From: Malaciobacter molluscorum LMG 25693
GTDB taxonomy: Bacteria; Campylobacterota; Campylobacteria; Campylobacterales; Arcobacteraceae
Length of the DNA: 64,000 nt
Assembly (NCBI RefSeq): GCF_003544935.1
Contig: NZ_CP032098.1
Location: 372,001 to 436,000 of the forward strand
Reading direction: 5' to 3'
This document shows, one piece after another, positions 8,938 to 18,334 of this stretch. Below the pieces are notes generated by a model. It made no database searches, was not told the origin of the DNA, and worked only from the letters and a program-made list of their open reading frames with translations. Position 1 is the stretch's first letter, and every line of letters begins with the position of its first letter. The position numbers were made by a program, and so were the translations under genes.

Positions 8938-8990
8938 AATATTATTTTTTCTTGTTTTTTGATTGTCATGATGAAAAAATAAATAATATT
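8938..8990. repeat. Imperfect inverted repeat in the promoter region between the transposase-derived gene and the FhuE-like receptor
   Basis: AATATTATTTTTTC (8938-8951) is matched by GAAAAAAT...ATAATATT (8973-8990) with a four-base insertion. An inner TTTTTTGAT / ATGAAAAAA pairing is also present. It could be an operator or a transcript hairpin in the divergent promoter region. Confidence 0.4.
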
Positions 8991-9026
8991 TTTATAAGGA
9001 TAAAAAAGAAATAATTCCACAAGAAT

Positions 9027-9048
9027 AATTATGATAATGATTATCGTA
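9027..9048. promoter_or_regulatory. Fur box upstream of the FhuE-like receptor
   Basis: It contains GATAATGATTATC at 9033-9045, an exact fit to the canonical Fur core GATAATNATTATC, 26-38 bases before the receptor start codon. This is the best Fur-site match in the window. Confidence 0.8.
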
Positions 9049-9070
9049 AATAAACACAAGGAGTAAATTT

Positions 9071-11197
9071 ATGAAATTTAATGGAAGAAGTTTCGTTAAG
9101 CTCTCTTTATTAACAGCTTTTATTTTAAGCTCTCAATCATATGCAAAAGAAGAAAATAAAGTTGAAAAGAGTAGTAAATCATTAGGATCTGTGGAAGTTG
9201 TTTCATCTACTAATTCAGAAAACACAAAATCATATACAACAGATAAAATGAGAACATCTAGTAAATTGAATTTATCAATTAGAAACACACCTCAATCTGT
9301 ATCTATTTTAACAACACAACAAATGAAAGATCAAAATATAACTTCATTTCAAGATTTGATGGAGAATGTATCAGGTGTCACAATAAATAGATGGGATGAA
9401 AGAATTTATCCGTATGCAAGAGGATTTAAAATAGATTATTATAAAGTTGATGGAATGCCATCTCATGCTACAATCGCTGATAATGATTTTGATTTAGCGA
9501 TGTTTGATAGAGTAGAAGTGGTAAAAGGTGCAAATGGATTGACAACTGGTGCAGGAAATCCAGCATTGAGTTTAAACTTTGTTAGAAAACATGCAACAAG
9601 TAAAGATTTTAAAGGTAATATCTCTTTATCTGGGGGGTCTTGGGATAGATATAGTGCAACAGCTGATATCTCAACTCCTTTAAATAGTGAAGGTAGTGTA
9701 AGAGCAAGAATTGTTGCAAAACATGAAGATAAAAAATCTTTTATGGATAAATATCAAAAGAAAAATGATTTTTTCTATGGTGTAGTTGATATGGATTTAA
9801 CTGATACTACATTTTTATCTTTAGGCGCAAGTTACCAAAAACTTGATAGAGATGGAATAAGATGGGGTGGATTACCTGCATTTTATACAAATGGAAGTAG
9901 AACACATTTTGATAAATCAGATACCGTTACAGAAGATTGGACATATTGGAATAGTAAAACAAAAAACTATTTTGTAGATTTAAAACAATTTTTATATGAA
10001 GATATTACATTTAACCTATCATACTCGCATAAAAAAATATATAGTGATACTGCACTATTATATTTTGGAGGAAGAGTAGATAAAGCTACAAATATGGGCG
10101 TAGAATATACTCCTTTAGCATATACAAATAAGCAATATGATAGAGAAAATAATATTGATGCTTATATCTCAGCGCCTTTTACTTTAGCAGGATTAGACCA
10201 TGAGATTATTTTAGGGTATATGTACAATAAAAAACAAACAGTTTATAATGATTCAGGTTATCCTTCTTTAGCTGGGTCATCTTTAAATTTTAATCATATA
10301 AATATACAAAAACCAGAATTTGATTATTCAAATGAAGCAGCTACTAATAAAACAGTACAAACAGGTATGTATTTAGTTGGTAAATTCTCACTTTTAGATA
10401 CTTTAAAATTAGTTGCAGGTGCAAGACTTTCTGATTGGGAATATGAAAGTGCTGATGGAGTAGGAAATAGAGAATTTAATAATGAAGTAACACCATATGT
10501 TGGTATAGTTTATGATATAAATGATAATCACTCTATTTATGCAAGTTATACTGAAATTTTTAATCCACAAGATAAAAAAACAGTAAGTGGAAGTTATTTA
10601 GACCCAGTAGAAGGTAAAAACTATGAAGTTGGTATAAAAGGTGAGTATTTTGATGGAAAACTAAATGCATCTTTATCTATATTTAGAATAGAGCAAGATA
10701 ATGTTGCTCAAAGTGATGGTGGAAAGAAAGTAATAGGATCAACTGACAATGCATATAAAGCAGCTGAAGGAGTAACTAGTAAAGGTTTTGAAATTGAGTT
10801 AGCAGGTGAAATTACAGATAATTGGAATATCAATTTTGGTTTAGCAAACTTTGAAGCAAAAGATGCAAATGGTGATAAGTTTGCAACAAATGCATCAAGA
10901 ACAACAGCAAATTTATTTACAAAATATAAATTAAAAGATTTAAGTTTTGGTGCAGGAGTAAATTATAATAGTAAGCAATCAAATAAAACAATTTATGGAA
11001 CAATTAAACAAAGTTCAACTGTAACTGCAAATGCGATGGCAAACTATAAAATAAGTAAAAATTTGAATCTTCAATTAAATGTAAATAATATTTTTGACAA
11101 AAGATATTATTCAGGAATTGGAGAGAATGGCTCAAAAAATAGCATGGTTTATGCTGATCCAAGAAATGCAACTTTAACTTTACAATACTCATTTTAA
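9071..11197 (+). CDS. TonB-dependent siderophore receptor, FhuE-like
   Basis: 708 residues. The signal peptide ends around SQSYAKE, with a plug and barrel following and a C-terminal TLTLQYSF. The match to E. coli FhuE is strong along the whole length: VVKGANGLTTGAGNP and NFVRKHATS in the plug, YDINDNHSIYASYTEIFNPQ, FRIEQDNVAQSDGG and the last barrel strands. FhuE takes up coprogen and ferric-rhodotorulic acid, so a hydroxamate siderophore is the likely substrate. There is no N-terminal signalling domain for an anti-sigma partner. The start has AAGGAG nine bases upstream and a canonical Fur box further up. A run of six G at 9632-9637 lies inside the plug-barrel junction. Confidence 0.93.
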   Translation: MKFNGRSFVKLSLLTAFILSSQSYAKEENKVEKSSKSLGSVEVVSSTNSENTKSYTTDKMRTSSKLNLSIRNTPQSVSILTTQQMKDQNITSFQDLMENVSGVTINRWDERIYPYARGFKIDYYKVDGMPSHATIADNDFDLAMFDRVEVVKGANGLTTGAGNPALSLNFVRKHATSKDFKGNISLSGGSWDRYSATADISTPLNSEGSVRARIVAKHEDKKSFMDKYQKKNDFFYGVVDMDLTDTTFLSLGASYQKLDRDGIRWGGLPAFYTNGSRTHFDKSDTVTEDWTYWNSKTKNYFVDLKQFLYEDITFNLSYSHKKIYSDTALLYFGGRVDKATNMGVEYTPLAYTNKQYDRENNIDAYISAPFTLAGLDHEIILGYMYNKKQTVYNDSGYPSLAGSSLNFNHINIQKPEFDYSNEAATNKTVQTGMYLVGKFSLLDTLKLVAGARLSDWEYESADGVGNREFNNEVTPYVGIVYDINDNHSIYASYTEIFNPQDKKTVSGSYLDPVEGKNYEVGIKGEYFDGKLNASLSIFRIEQDNVAQSDGGKKVIGSTDNAYKAAEGVTSKGFEIELAGEITDNWNINFGLANFEAKDANGDKFATNASRTTANLFTKYKLKDLSFGAGVNYNSKQSNKTIYGTIKQSSTVTANAMANYKISKNLNLQLNVNNIFDKRYYSGIGENGSKNSMVYADPRNATLTLQYSF

Positions 11198-11202
11198 TTA
11201 AA

Positions 11203-11225
11203 ACAAGACCAGTCATTGGTCTTGT
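11203..11225. terminator. Terminator-like hairpin after the FhuE-like receptor
   Basis: A nine-base perfect stem, ACAAGACCA / TGGTCTTGT, with a five-base loop lies six bases after the receptor stop. The following tract (GAAAATATTAAAA) is A-rich rather than T-rich, so it may be a processing or stability hairpin. Confidence 0.55.
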
Positions 11226-11252
11226 GAAAATATTAAAACATCGCAAATATAC

Positions 11253-11272
11253 TAATGATAATCACTATTAAT
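11253..11272. promoter_or_regulatory. Fur-box-like sequence upstream of the first two-component system
   Basis: AATGATAATCACTATTAATA resembles a Fur site, and the core ATAATCACTATT also occurs at 15826-15837 in front of the third receptor. It lies about 18 bases before the TATAAT box at 11290-11295, over the expected -35 region. Confidence 0.5.
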
Positions 11273-11301
11273 ATTTATTAAAAATATTGTATAATTCTTT
11301 T

Positions 11302-11985
11302 ATGTTAAAACAAAAGTACAAAAAACTAAAAATACTTTACATAGAAGATGAAGAGAATATTAGAGTAAATGCAATTTCATATTTAAAAAGATTATTTGAT
11401 AATGTATATGAAGCAAAAGATGCCTTCGAAGGACTTACTAAAATAGAAAAGTATGATCCTCATCTTGTGATTTCTGATATAAAAATGCCTAAATTAAATG
11501 GCTTAGATATGATTAGAAAAGTAAGACAGCATAATAAAAATATTCAATTTATTGTCTTGAGTGCTTTTACTGATACAAAATATTTACTTGATGCCATAGA
11601 TTTACATTTAGTAAAATATTTAACAAAACCAATAAAACATGAAACCATTTTCCCTTTATTACTCCAATGTGCAAAAAGTGTTTTTGAAAATGAAAATAAT
11701 AGAAAATATATTACAAAAGATTCTTATTTTGATATTATGACAAGTGAACTAAACGTAAAAGAAAAAATAATAAAATTAACAAAAAATGAGATTTCATTTT
11801 TAAAACTTTTATGTGAAAATTCTTCAAGAACAGTTACTTATGAACAAATACAAAATTATATTTGGTATGATGAATATATGAGTGAAAATGCAATTAGACT
11901 TTTAGTTAGGGATTTGCGAAAAAAGCTACCTATAAATTGTATAAAAAATCTATCAAAAATAGGTTATAAAATTGAGTTGTTTTGA
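11302..11985 (+). CDS. OmpR-family response regulator (iron-island system 1)
   Basis: 227 residues from ATG 11302; an upstream TTG at 11287 is in frame but overlaps the TATAAT box. The receiver domain has the acidic pair E15-D16, phosphoacceptor D59 in VISDIKMPK and K109 in YLTKP. A C-terminal winged helix of OmpR type follows (LTKNEISFLKLL, then MSENAIRLLVRDLRKKL). It overlaps the kinase gene by four bases, so the two are translationally coupled partners. A near-identical layout is found in the system at 15895-18284. No ribosome site is evident and the -10 hexamer ends six bases before the ATG, which points to a leaderless transcript. Lying between TonB receptor genes, it may control them. 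Confidence 0.9.
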   Translation: MLKQKYKKLKILYIEDEENIRVNAISYLKRLFDNVYEAKDAFEGLTKIEKYDPHLVISDIKMPKLNGLDMIRKVRQHNKNIQFIVLSAFTDTKYLLDAIDLHLVKYLTKPIKHETIFPLLLQCAKSVFENENNRKYITKDSYFDIMTSELNVKEKIIKLTKNEISFLKLLCENSSRTVTYEQIQNYIWYDEYMSENAIRLLVRDLRKKLPINCIKNLSKIGYKIELF

Positions 11986-13688
11986 TTAAAGTCTTAATAT
12001 TTATTTTACTATTTATTACAAATTTATTTGCTGATAAATTTAATATAATAGAAAATATTTCTATATCTGAAAATTATAAAGATTTTAAAGCTGCCAGCTA
12101 TTGGGAGTATAGAAATAAAATAGTTGATAAATTTCTAATGAAAGTAAAGCTAAATAAACAAAACTTAAAAGGGAAAGTTTTTTATCTAAATATAGTTAGT
12201 GATGATAAAAATTTAGTTTACTCAAATATAAAATTAAAAAAATATAATCATCTTTTAATTAGTAAAATAGATGAAAACACTCCAAATATTTTATACTTTA
12301 AATATGAATATAAACATGCAAAAAGACCTGGATTTAGATTAAAACTTACTACACCTTTTGAATATAAATATTTATTACCTTATGAAGGAATAGTGTATGG
12401 TTTAGCATATGGAATAATCTTTTGTGCTTTTTTATATTATTTTATAATATATTTTTCTACAAATAAAAGATGTTTTTTATATTACTCTATTATGCAATTT
12501 TTTTTACTTTTATCCTTGGTGGGTTTTTTATATTTTTCTTATAAACCTTATCCTTCTATTTTAGGTCAAGCAATTATTGATTTTTTTGAAACAAGTGCTT
12601 TTATATATACAATTCTTTTTGCAAAAGAGATTTTAAACATAAGAAGAACAATGCCATTAATTAATAAGTTTGTTAATTTTTTTGTTCTTTTAAATATATT
12701 TGATTTAATTCTTATTGTAATTTTTAAATATTCAATTTTGTATGAATATATGCATTTTTATGTAAGTTTTTTGATTCCTTCAATTTTAGGAATATTATCT
12801 ATTTTTAAAGGTAATAAAAATGCAATCATTTATACTATAGGCTGGAGTATTATGGCTATTTTTATAGGACTTGCTCAACAGATGTATTTTTCAATTAGTG
12901 GAATATATATTGTTCATCTTGTATCTCCTTTGGAATCTATAATATTTAGTGTTGCATTAGCTTTTACTCTAAAAAAGATAGTAAAAGAAAAAAATGAAAA
13001 AGAGAAAATGTTAATTCATAACAGCAAGTTAGCTTCTATGGGAGAGATGATAAATAATATTGCCCATCAATGGCGACAACCTTTGACTCATTTGAATTAT
13101 ATAAATATGAATCTACAAGTTGCTGCTCAATTAAATGAATTAGATTCAAACTATATTGAACAAAAAGTAAAAGAATCAAATGAACAAATTGATTTTATGT
13201 CAAATACAATAGATAGTTTTAGTAATTTTTATAAAATAGATAAATCAAAAGAGTATTTTTTAATTAGTGATGCTGTAAAAAAAGCTATTACTATTATGCA
13301 AACTTTACTTGATTTAAATAATATAAATATTGAATTAAATGTGATAAATGATAAAAGTGTTTATTCTTATGAAAATGAATATTCTCAAGTGATTTTAAAT
13401 TTAATTACAAATGCAAAAGATGAATTAATTCAAAATAATATAAAAGATGCAAAAATAGATATTTGTATAAATATGAAAGAAGGAAAAATTATTACTAAAG
13501 TTTGTGACAATGCTGGAGGAATAAATGAGAAGATTATTAATAAAATTTTTGAACCCTATTTTAGTACAAAAGATAGTGGAAGTGGAATAGGGCTTTATAT
13601 GTCAAAAACTATAATTAATTCTCATTTTAAAGGAGATATTTTCGTGGAAAATATCTCAAAAGGTGCTTGTTTTTATGTGATTGTATGA
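11982..13688 (+). CDS. Sensor histidine kinase with 7TMR-DISM-type sensor (system 1)
   Basis: 568 residues, TTG start inside the four-base overlap with the regulator. A signal-like N-terminus and a periplasmic domain of about 110 residues (7TMR-DISM extracellular type) lead to seven predicted membrane helices at about 135-335 beginning at GIVYGLAYGIIFCAFLYY. A short linker precedes the kinase core: H-box SMGEMINNIAHQWRQPL with H362, N-box LNLITNAKDEL, and the glycine-rich boxes DNAGGI and GSGIGLYMS. The carboxy-terminal end is FYVIV. The same architecture and length recur in the kinase at 15895-17601. The signal is unknown; its place among siderophore receptors suggests iron or siderophore state. 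Confidence 0.9.
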   Translation: MIKVLIFILLFITNLFADKFNIIENISISENYKDFKAASYWEYRNKIVDKFLMKVKLNKQNLKGKVFYLNIVSDDKNLVYSNIKLKKYNHLLISKIDENTPNILYFKYEYKHAKRPGFRLKLTTPFEYKYLLPYEGIVYGLAYGIIFCAFLYYFIIYFSTNKRCFLYYSIMQFFLLLSLVGFLYFSYKPYPSILGQAIIDFFETSAFIYTILFAKEILNIRRTMPLINKFVNFFVLLNIFDLILIVIFKYSILYEYMHFYVSFLIPSILGILSIFKGNKNAIIYTIGWSIMAIFIGLAQQMYFSISGIYIVHLVSPLESIIFSVALAFTLKKIVKEKNEKEKMLIHNSKLASMGEMINNIAHQWRQPLTHLNYINMNLQVAAQLNELDSNYIEQKVKESNEQIDFMSNTIDSFSNFYKIDKSKEYFLISDAVKKAITIMQTLLDLNNINIELNVINDKSVYSYENEYSQVILNLITNAKDELIQNNIKDAKIDICINMKEGKIITKVCDNAGGINEKIINKIFEPYFSTKDSGSGIGLYMSKTIINSHFKGDIFVENISKGACFYVIV

Positions 13689-13717
13689 CTTTAGATATTA
13701 CCAATAATATCTAAAGT
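13688..13717. terminator. Bidirectional hairpin between kinase 1 and the third TonB receptor
   Basis: A thirteen-base perfect stem, ACTTTAGATATTA / TAATATCTAAAGT, with loop CCAA lies between two convergent genes and includes both gene ends. Flanking T tracts are short. Confidence 0.6.
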
Positions 13718-15797
13718 TTATTCCTACCACTCTTTGATCTCCCATTTCATATTCACCTGAACCATAATTATTTATTTCATAATTTTTATCAAATAAATTA
13801 TTTGCATAAACATATAAAGCCCAGTCATCTTTTTCATATCCTGTTTTAACATTTGCTATATAATAAGAATCTATTTTTCTTTCATTTGCACTATCTCCAT
13901 ATTGAGAACCAACATAATTTATATTACCACCAATAAAATATCCGCTTGAGTTTCTATAATTAGCACCAATGTTCCCTGTAACCTTTGGATTCTTTATTAA
14001 TTCATTTCCTTTATAGTCATTTGCTCTATCTTCATATTCATCATATGTAGCTTTTAAATAACCAATATTTGCATATAAATCTATTTCACTATTTAATTGG
14101 TATTTTGAATCAAGTTCAATACCTTTTAACGTAGATTTACCAGCATTTACTACATTTATATCAAAAGGACTACTAGATGCTCCTTGTTCTGATACTTGTT
14201 GATCTTTCCAAGTAGTATAAAAAATATTTGCATTTAAAGACAATCTTTTATCTAACCATAATGATTTAAAAGATAGTTCGTAGTTATTTGTAAACTCCGC
14301 CTCATATTCCTTTGCTAGAGCACTTATTGGATTTACAGACATTCCACCTGGTCTATAACCTTTAGAATATACAAAACCTGTATGAATATTATCATTCCAT
14401 TTATAATTGAAACCTAATTTTGGCAAAAAGTTATTACTATTCTTTTTTGCATCAATATCACCACGTGCAAGAGCAGCTAATCTAGAATCAATGATTGGAT
14501 TTAAACCTCCTAAGTTAGTAGTCCTTTGTGCATCAATATTGCTACTATTTTCTCTAGTATCTCTATCTAATCTAGCTCCAAGAATTAAAGTTAAATTATC
14601 AGTTAAATAGTAATCTGTATTAAAATATATTGCACTATTTTTAAACTTTTCTTCCAAGTCTTGTTGATAACTTAATAAAAGTCCTGGAACACCAAATGTA
14701 GTAGCTCCGTTTAAATCTGTAACTTTTCTATCATCTGTTCCTTTTCCTTGAGAGTGATAAAGTCCAATCACACTTTTAGAATTTTCTGTCTTATAATTAA
14801 ATCTTATTTCTTGATTAATACTTTTATTTCTTCTATCCATATTTGCAAGTGCATTTCCATCTAGTTTATCAAAATCACTTAATCTATCTAAAGTTTCATC
14901 AGTAAAACTTGTAATTGATTTCATTGACCAATTTTCATTTATTGGATAATCTATTTCAATCGAGTGCGAAACTGCATCTGTGTTATAGTGTCCATCACTA
15001 TTCCAAAGACTTTTTCTATCTTTTGTAACATTTGTATTTCCTGAATCATCATATTTTAATTTGCTTAAATTTAATAAAACAGTTGCATCATTATCGAATT
15101 TATATAGTAATTTTCCTCTAACATTTGTGATTTCACTTTCATTGAATTTATCACCTCTAATATTTTTATTAGTTACAAAACCACCTGAATATTTATGATC
15201 AACAGATAATCTAAATGCCAAATTATCTGTAATTGGTCCTGTTTGCATAACTGAAAATTGTCTATTATTGTGAGTTCCATAATCAACTTGTACTGCCCCA
15301 TTTGGTATAAATTCAGGATCTTTTGTTTTTAATACCACAGCTCCTGCTAATGCATTTCTTCCTTGAGTTGTTGATTGTGGTCCTTTTATAACTTCAACTT
15401 GTTGCATATCCCAAGTTGATATAGCTCCTTGTTTTGAAGCATTTGAACCTTGTGAGACACCATCAATTGATACATCAATAGTTCTAGGACCCATATAAGT
15501 TCCAGCAATACCAACAGTACTAATTCCTCTTATATTAAAACCATATTTACCAGAACGATTAATATTTGATGTCTGTTCAAAAATATCATACATATCATTT
15601 AAACTACTACTATTTAAAAAGTCAATATCATTAAAAACTTGAATACTAGAAGTCGTCTCTTGTAAACTTCTTTCTAATTTACTTCCTTGTATTATCACAT
15701 CACCTAGATTTTGATTATCTTTTGCATAGATACTATTTGCTGTACTAACACTAATAAGTGTAGTAAGTAATAGGGTTTTATAACTATGTTTTTTCAT
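13698..15797 (-). CDS. TonB-dependent outer-membrane receptor, ligand unknown
   Basis: About 699 residues from ATG 15797, preferred over an in-frame start at 15833 because AAGGA lies eight bases upstream and a signal peptide follows (MKKHSYKT to NSIYAKD). The TonB box region is LGDVIIQGS, and the plug contains FNIRGIS, IDVSIDGVSQGS and VEVIKGPQSTTQGRNALAG. The barrel ends in a C-terminal aromatic (NFRYYW). It differs clearly from the other two receptors, lacking the GEANPGG or GAGNP plug motif of hydroxamate receptors. It lies between the two paralogous two-component systems, with a Fur-like site just upstream. A siderophore or other iron-complex receptor is likely, but the ligand cannot be assigned. 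Confidence 0.9.
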   Translation of the reverse strand: MKKHSYKTLLLTTLISVSTANSIYAKDNQNLGDVIIQGSKLERSLQETTSSIQVFNDIDFLNSSSLNDMYDIFEQTSNINRSGKYGFNIRGISTVGIAGTYMGPRTIDVSIDGVSQGSNASKQGAISTWDMQQVEVIKGPQSTTQGRNALAGAVVLKTKDPEFIPNGAVQVDYGTHNNRQFSVMQTGPITDNLAFRLSVDHKYSGGFVTNKNIRGDKFNESEITNVRGKLLYKFDNDATVLLNLSKLKYDDSGNTNVTKDRKSLWNSDGHYNTDAVSHSIEIDYPINENWSMKSITSFTDETLDRLSDFDKLDGNALANMDRRNKSINQEIRFNYKTENSKSVIGLYHSQGKGTDDRKVTDLNGATTFGVPGLLLSYQQDLEEKFKNSAIYFNTDYYLTDNLTLILGARLDRDTRENSSNIDAQRTTNLGGLNPIIDSRLAALARGDIDAKKNSNNFLPKLGFNYKWNDNIHTGFVYSKGYRPGGMSVNPISALAKEYEAEFTNNYELSFKSLWLDKRLSLNANIFYTTWKDQQVSEQGASSSPFDINVVNAGKSTLKGIELDSKYQLNSEIDLYANIGYLKATYDEYEDRANDYKGNELIKNPKVTGNIGANYRNSSGYFIGGNINYVGSQYGDSANERKIDSYYIANVKTGYEKDDWALYVYANNLFDKNYEINNYGSGEYEMGDQRVVGINFRYYW

Positions 15798-15822
15798 AAA
15801 TTTCCTTGTGTTACTTAATATA

Positions 15823-15845
15823 TTAATAATCACTATTGATATTAT
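15823..15845. promoter_or_regulatory. Fur-box-like palindrome upstream of the third TonB receptor
   Basis: TTAATAATCACTATTGATAT shares ATAATCACTATT with the element at 11253-11272 and approximates the Fur dyad. It lies 26-48 bases before the receptor start. Confidence 0.5.
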
Positions 15846-15894
15846 TTTGAAAGTATATAAAAAAATAGTGTCCTACTTATGTCTTCTTATATAT

Positions 15895-17601
15895 TTATAT
15901 TACTATTCTAAAACAAGCACCTTTTGAACTATTTTTAACTGTTATTTGACCTTTTATGTGTGATTGAATAATAACCTTACTCATATACAAACCAATGCCA
16001 CTACCATTGTTTTTAGTAGTAAAGTATGGCTCAAAGATTTTGTTTATTATTTGTTTATTTATTCCACCTGCATTGTCTTTGATCTCTAAAATTGCATTAT
16101 TATTTTCATCTATATCTAACTTAATAATAATTTTTGGGGAAATAATCTTTCTTTGTATTATTATATCTTTTGAGTTTGTAATTAGATTTAAAATTACTTG
16201 AATTAGTTCATTTTTATATGCTGTGATTTCTTTATCTTTTATGATTAAAATATCAACTTTTATATTCTCTTGATTTAAACTATTTTCTATAATATTTACA
16301 CAAGAATAAATAGTTTCGCTTATAAAAAAATTCTCTTTTTTTCTATTTGGTTGATAAAAACCTTTAAAATTGTCAAGAGTTTCAGACATGAAATTTATCT
16401 GTTTTTTTGAGTCATTAGCAACTTCATTTAAATATTTTATATTTATATCATTGCTTTTTATTGCCATTTTTAAATCCATATTTATAAAAGATAGATTAGC
16501 CAAAGGTTGTCTCCATTGATGGGCAATATTATTTAACATTTCACCCATTGAGGCTAATTTGCTTTGTTGTATTAGCATATTTTCTTTTTGTTTTTTTTCA
16601 TCACTGCTTAATTTTAATTTGTATGCTAATGCAAAACTTAATATAACTGATTCTAATGGAAGTCCCACATGAATAATATATAAATTATTTAAATAAAAAA
16701 TATCATGTTCCATCATAACTAAACATATGAAAACTACAAACCAACCAAAAAAATAAAAGATTGCAACTTTTTGACCTTTAAAAATAGATACTAAACCTGC
16801 AAAAACTAAAGTAAAAACAATAATTGAACGAGGAATATAATTATAAAGTTGAGAATATCCATATATTAATATTATTATTAAATCTATTAAACTTAAATAG
16901 ATTAAAATATTCAAAAATTTATCTATATATTTAAAATATTTTTTTATATTTAGTATCTCTTTTGAAAATAAAATCATCATCAAAATACAGGTTGTTTCAA
17001 AAAAATCAGCTATCATTTGTTGCGTTTGACTTACAAATGATTGTTCTGCAAGTGTTACAGCATAATAAAGAATAACAATAAGACAAAATTGCATCAATGA
17101 ATAATATAAAAAAGATTTTTGTTTTGTATATAAAAAAATGGCAAGATTATATAAAAATGCACAAAAGATTATTCCATATGCAATTCCATATAAAAGATTT
17201 TCTTTTTTTTCTATATATTTATATTCAAATTTATTATATCTAAGTAGTGCAAATTTTAGTGTTTGTTTTTTTTGATAATTAAATGTGATTAAAATATCTT
17301 TTGGTGATGTTTTATCTACTTTGATTATTATAAAATCAGAGAATTGTTTATATTTAATATTTATATTTTTTATTGTCGTTACATCACATATAATTTTAAG
17401 AAAAAAAATTCTCTTTTCTAAAATATCTTTATCTAAAGATATTTTTATTATTGCATTTTTTAATATTTCATTTTCTAAATCAAAATCTTTTAATTGTATA
17501 AAAACTTTATTATCTTTTGATATATATCTATTTTTTATTAATAAATCTTTTGCATTTAAAGATAATAAAATTAAAATTGTTAGTAAAAATATTCTTATCA
17601 T
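15895..17601 (-). CDS. Sensor histidine kinase with 7TMR-DISM-type sensor (system 2)
   Basis: 568 residues, the same length and layout as the kinase at 11982-13688. It has a signal peptide, a periplasmic domain of about 110 residues and seven membrane helices starting with LLYGIAYGIIFCAFLYN. The H-box is SMGEMLNNIAHQWRQPL with H361, the N-box LNLITNSKDII, and the ATP-binding boxes DNAGGI and GSGIGLYMS. The C-terminus SSKGACFRIVI mirrors SKGACFYVIV of the first kinase. It overlaps its regulator by four bases. The kinase cores and membrane regions are clearly paralogous while the periplasmic domains differ more, which suggests a duplication followed by divergence of the sensed signal. Confidence 0.9.
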   Translation of the reverse strand: MIRIFLLTILILLSLNAKDLLIKNRYISKDNKVFIQLKDFDLENEILKNAIIKISLDKDILEKRIFFLKIICDVTTIKNINIKYKQFSDFIIIKVDKTSPKDILITFNYQKKQTLKFALLRYNKFEYKYIEKKENLLYGIAYGIIFCAFLYNLAIFLYTKQKSFLYYSLMQFCLIVILYYAVTLAEQSFVSQTQQMIADFFETTCILMMILFSKEILNIKKYFKYIDKFLNILIYLSLIDLIIILIYGYSQLYNYIPRSIIVFTLVFAGLVSIFKGQKVAIFYFFGWFVVFICLVMMEHDIFYLNNLYIIHVGLPLESVILSFALAYKLKLSSDEKKQKENMLIQQSKLASMGEMLNNIAHQWRQPLANLSFINMDLKMAIKSNDINIKYLNEVANDSKKQINFMSETLDNFKGFYQPNRKKENFFISETIYSCVNIIENSLNQENIKVDILIIKDKEITAYKNELIQVILNLITNSKDIIIQRKIISPKIIIKLDIDENNNAILEIKDNAGGINKQIINKIFEPYFTTKNNGSGIGLYMSKVIIQSHIKGQITVKNSSKGACFRIVI

Positions 17602-18284
17602 TTATATAAATTAATCTTGTACCCAGTTCTTGCAACATTTTCTAATGTATTATTTGGAAGTTTTTTTCTTAATTTTTTTACTAAAATTCTTAGTGCATTT
17701 TCACTCATAACTGAATCGTACCAAATATGATTTTCAATCTCATGATAATTTATAGTTCTATTTTTATTATCGATTAAAAGTTCAAGAAAACTAAGCTCTT
17801 TGGGAGTAAGTTTTACTTCTTTTTGTTCGAAAAAGAGATTTTTATTAATGCGATCGAAGTATGAGTTTTTAGAAAAATATATTAATTTTTGGCTTTGATT
17901 TATGATATTTTTAACACAATCACATAAAGCAAGATATAGTTCATCATGTTTTATTGGTTTTGTTAAATATTTTACGAGATTTAAACTTATTGCATCAAGT
18001 AGATATTTTGTATCTAAAAAAGCAGAAAGTACAATAATTTGACATTTATTATCTATTTGTCTTACTTTCTTTATAAATTCTAATCCTGAAGATTTAGACA
18101 TTTTTATATCAGTTACAATAATTTCAGGTTTTTGTTTTTTAAATATCTCAAAAGCATCTAAAGCATTTGATGCTTCGTATGTTTTTGTAAATAATCTATT
18201 AAAATAAGACATCGCATATTTTCTTATATCTGCTTCATCTTCTACATATAATAATTTCATATTTTTAAATTCATTTAAACTCAT
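17598..18284 (-). CDS. OmpR-family response regulator (iron-island system 2)
   Basis: 228 residues. The receiver has E15-D16, phosphoacceptor D59 in VTDIKMSK, and K109 in YLTKP. The winged-helix output has LTPKELSFLELL and MSENALRILVKKLRKKL. It is paralogous to the regulator at 11302-11985 along its whole length and has the same four-base overlap with its kinase gene. A Fur-like palindrome lies 27-49 bases upstream, between it and the small periplasmic protein gene. Cross-talk between the two systems is possible because the output domains are similar. Confidence 0.9.
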   Translation of the reverse strand: MSLNEFKNMKLLYVEDEADIRKYAMSYFNRLFTKTYEASNALDAFEIFKKQKPEIIVTDIKMSKSSGLEFIKKVRQIDNKCQIIVLSAFLDTKYLLDAISLNLVKYLTKPIKHDELYLALCDCVKNIINQSQKLIYFSKNSYFDRINKNLFFEQKEVKLTPKELSFLELLIDNKNRTINYHEIENHIWYDSVMSENALRILVKKLRKKLPNNTLENVARTGYKINLYK

Positions 18285-18310
18285 AAATGAATTTTAACTA
18301 ATAAAAACTT

Positions 18311-18333
18311 AATATTGATAATTGTTATTATAT
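18311..18333. promoter_or_regulatory. Fur-box-like palindrome upstream of response regulator 2
   Basis: AATATTGATAATTGTTATTA contains GATAATTGTTATTA, close to the Fur consensus. It lies between the end of the second PepSY module and the start of regulator 2. Confidence 0.5.
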
Positions 18334-18334
18334 A

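Noticed and set aside
9632-9637. Run of six G in the FhuE-like receptor as a phase-variable tract
   Set aside because: Phase-variable poly-G tracts in Campylobacterota are usually eight or more; six G encoding Gly-Gly in a conserved region is not enough.
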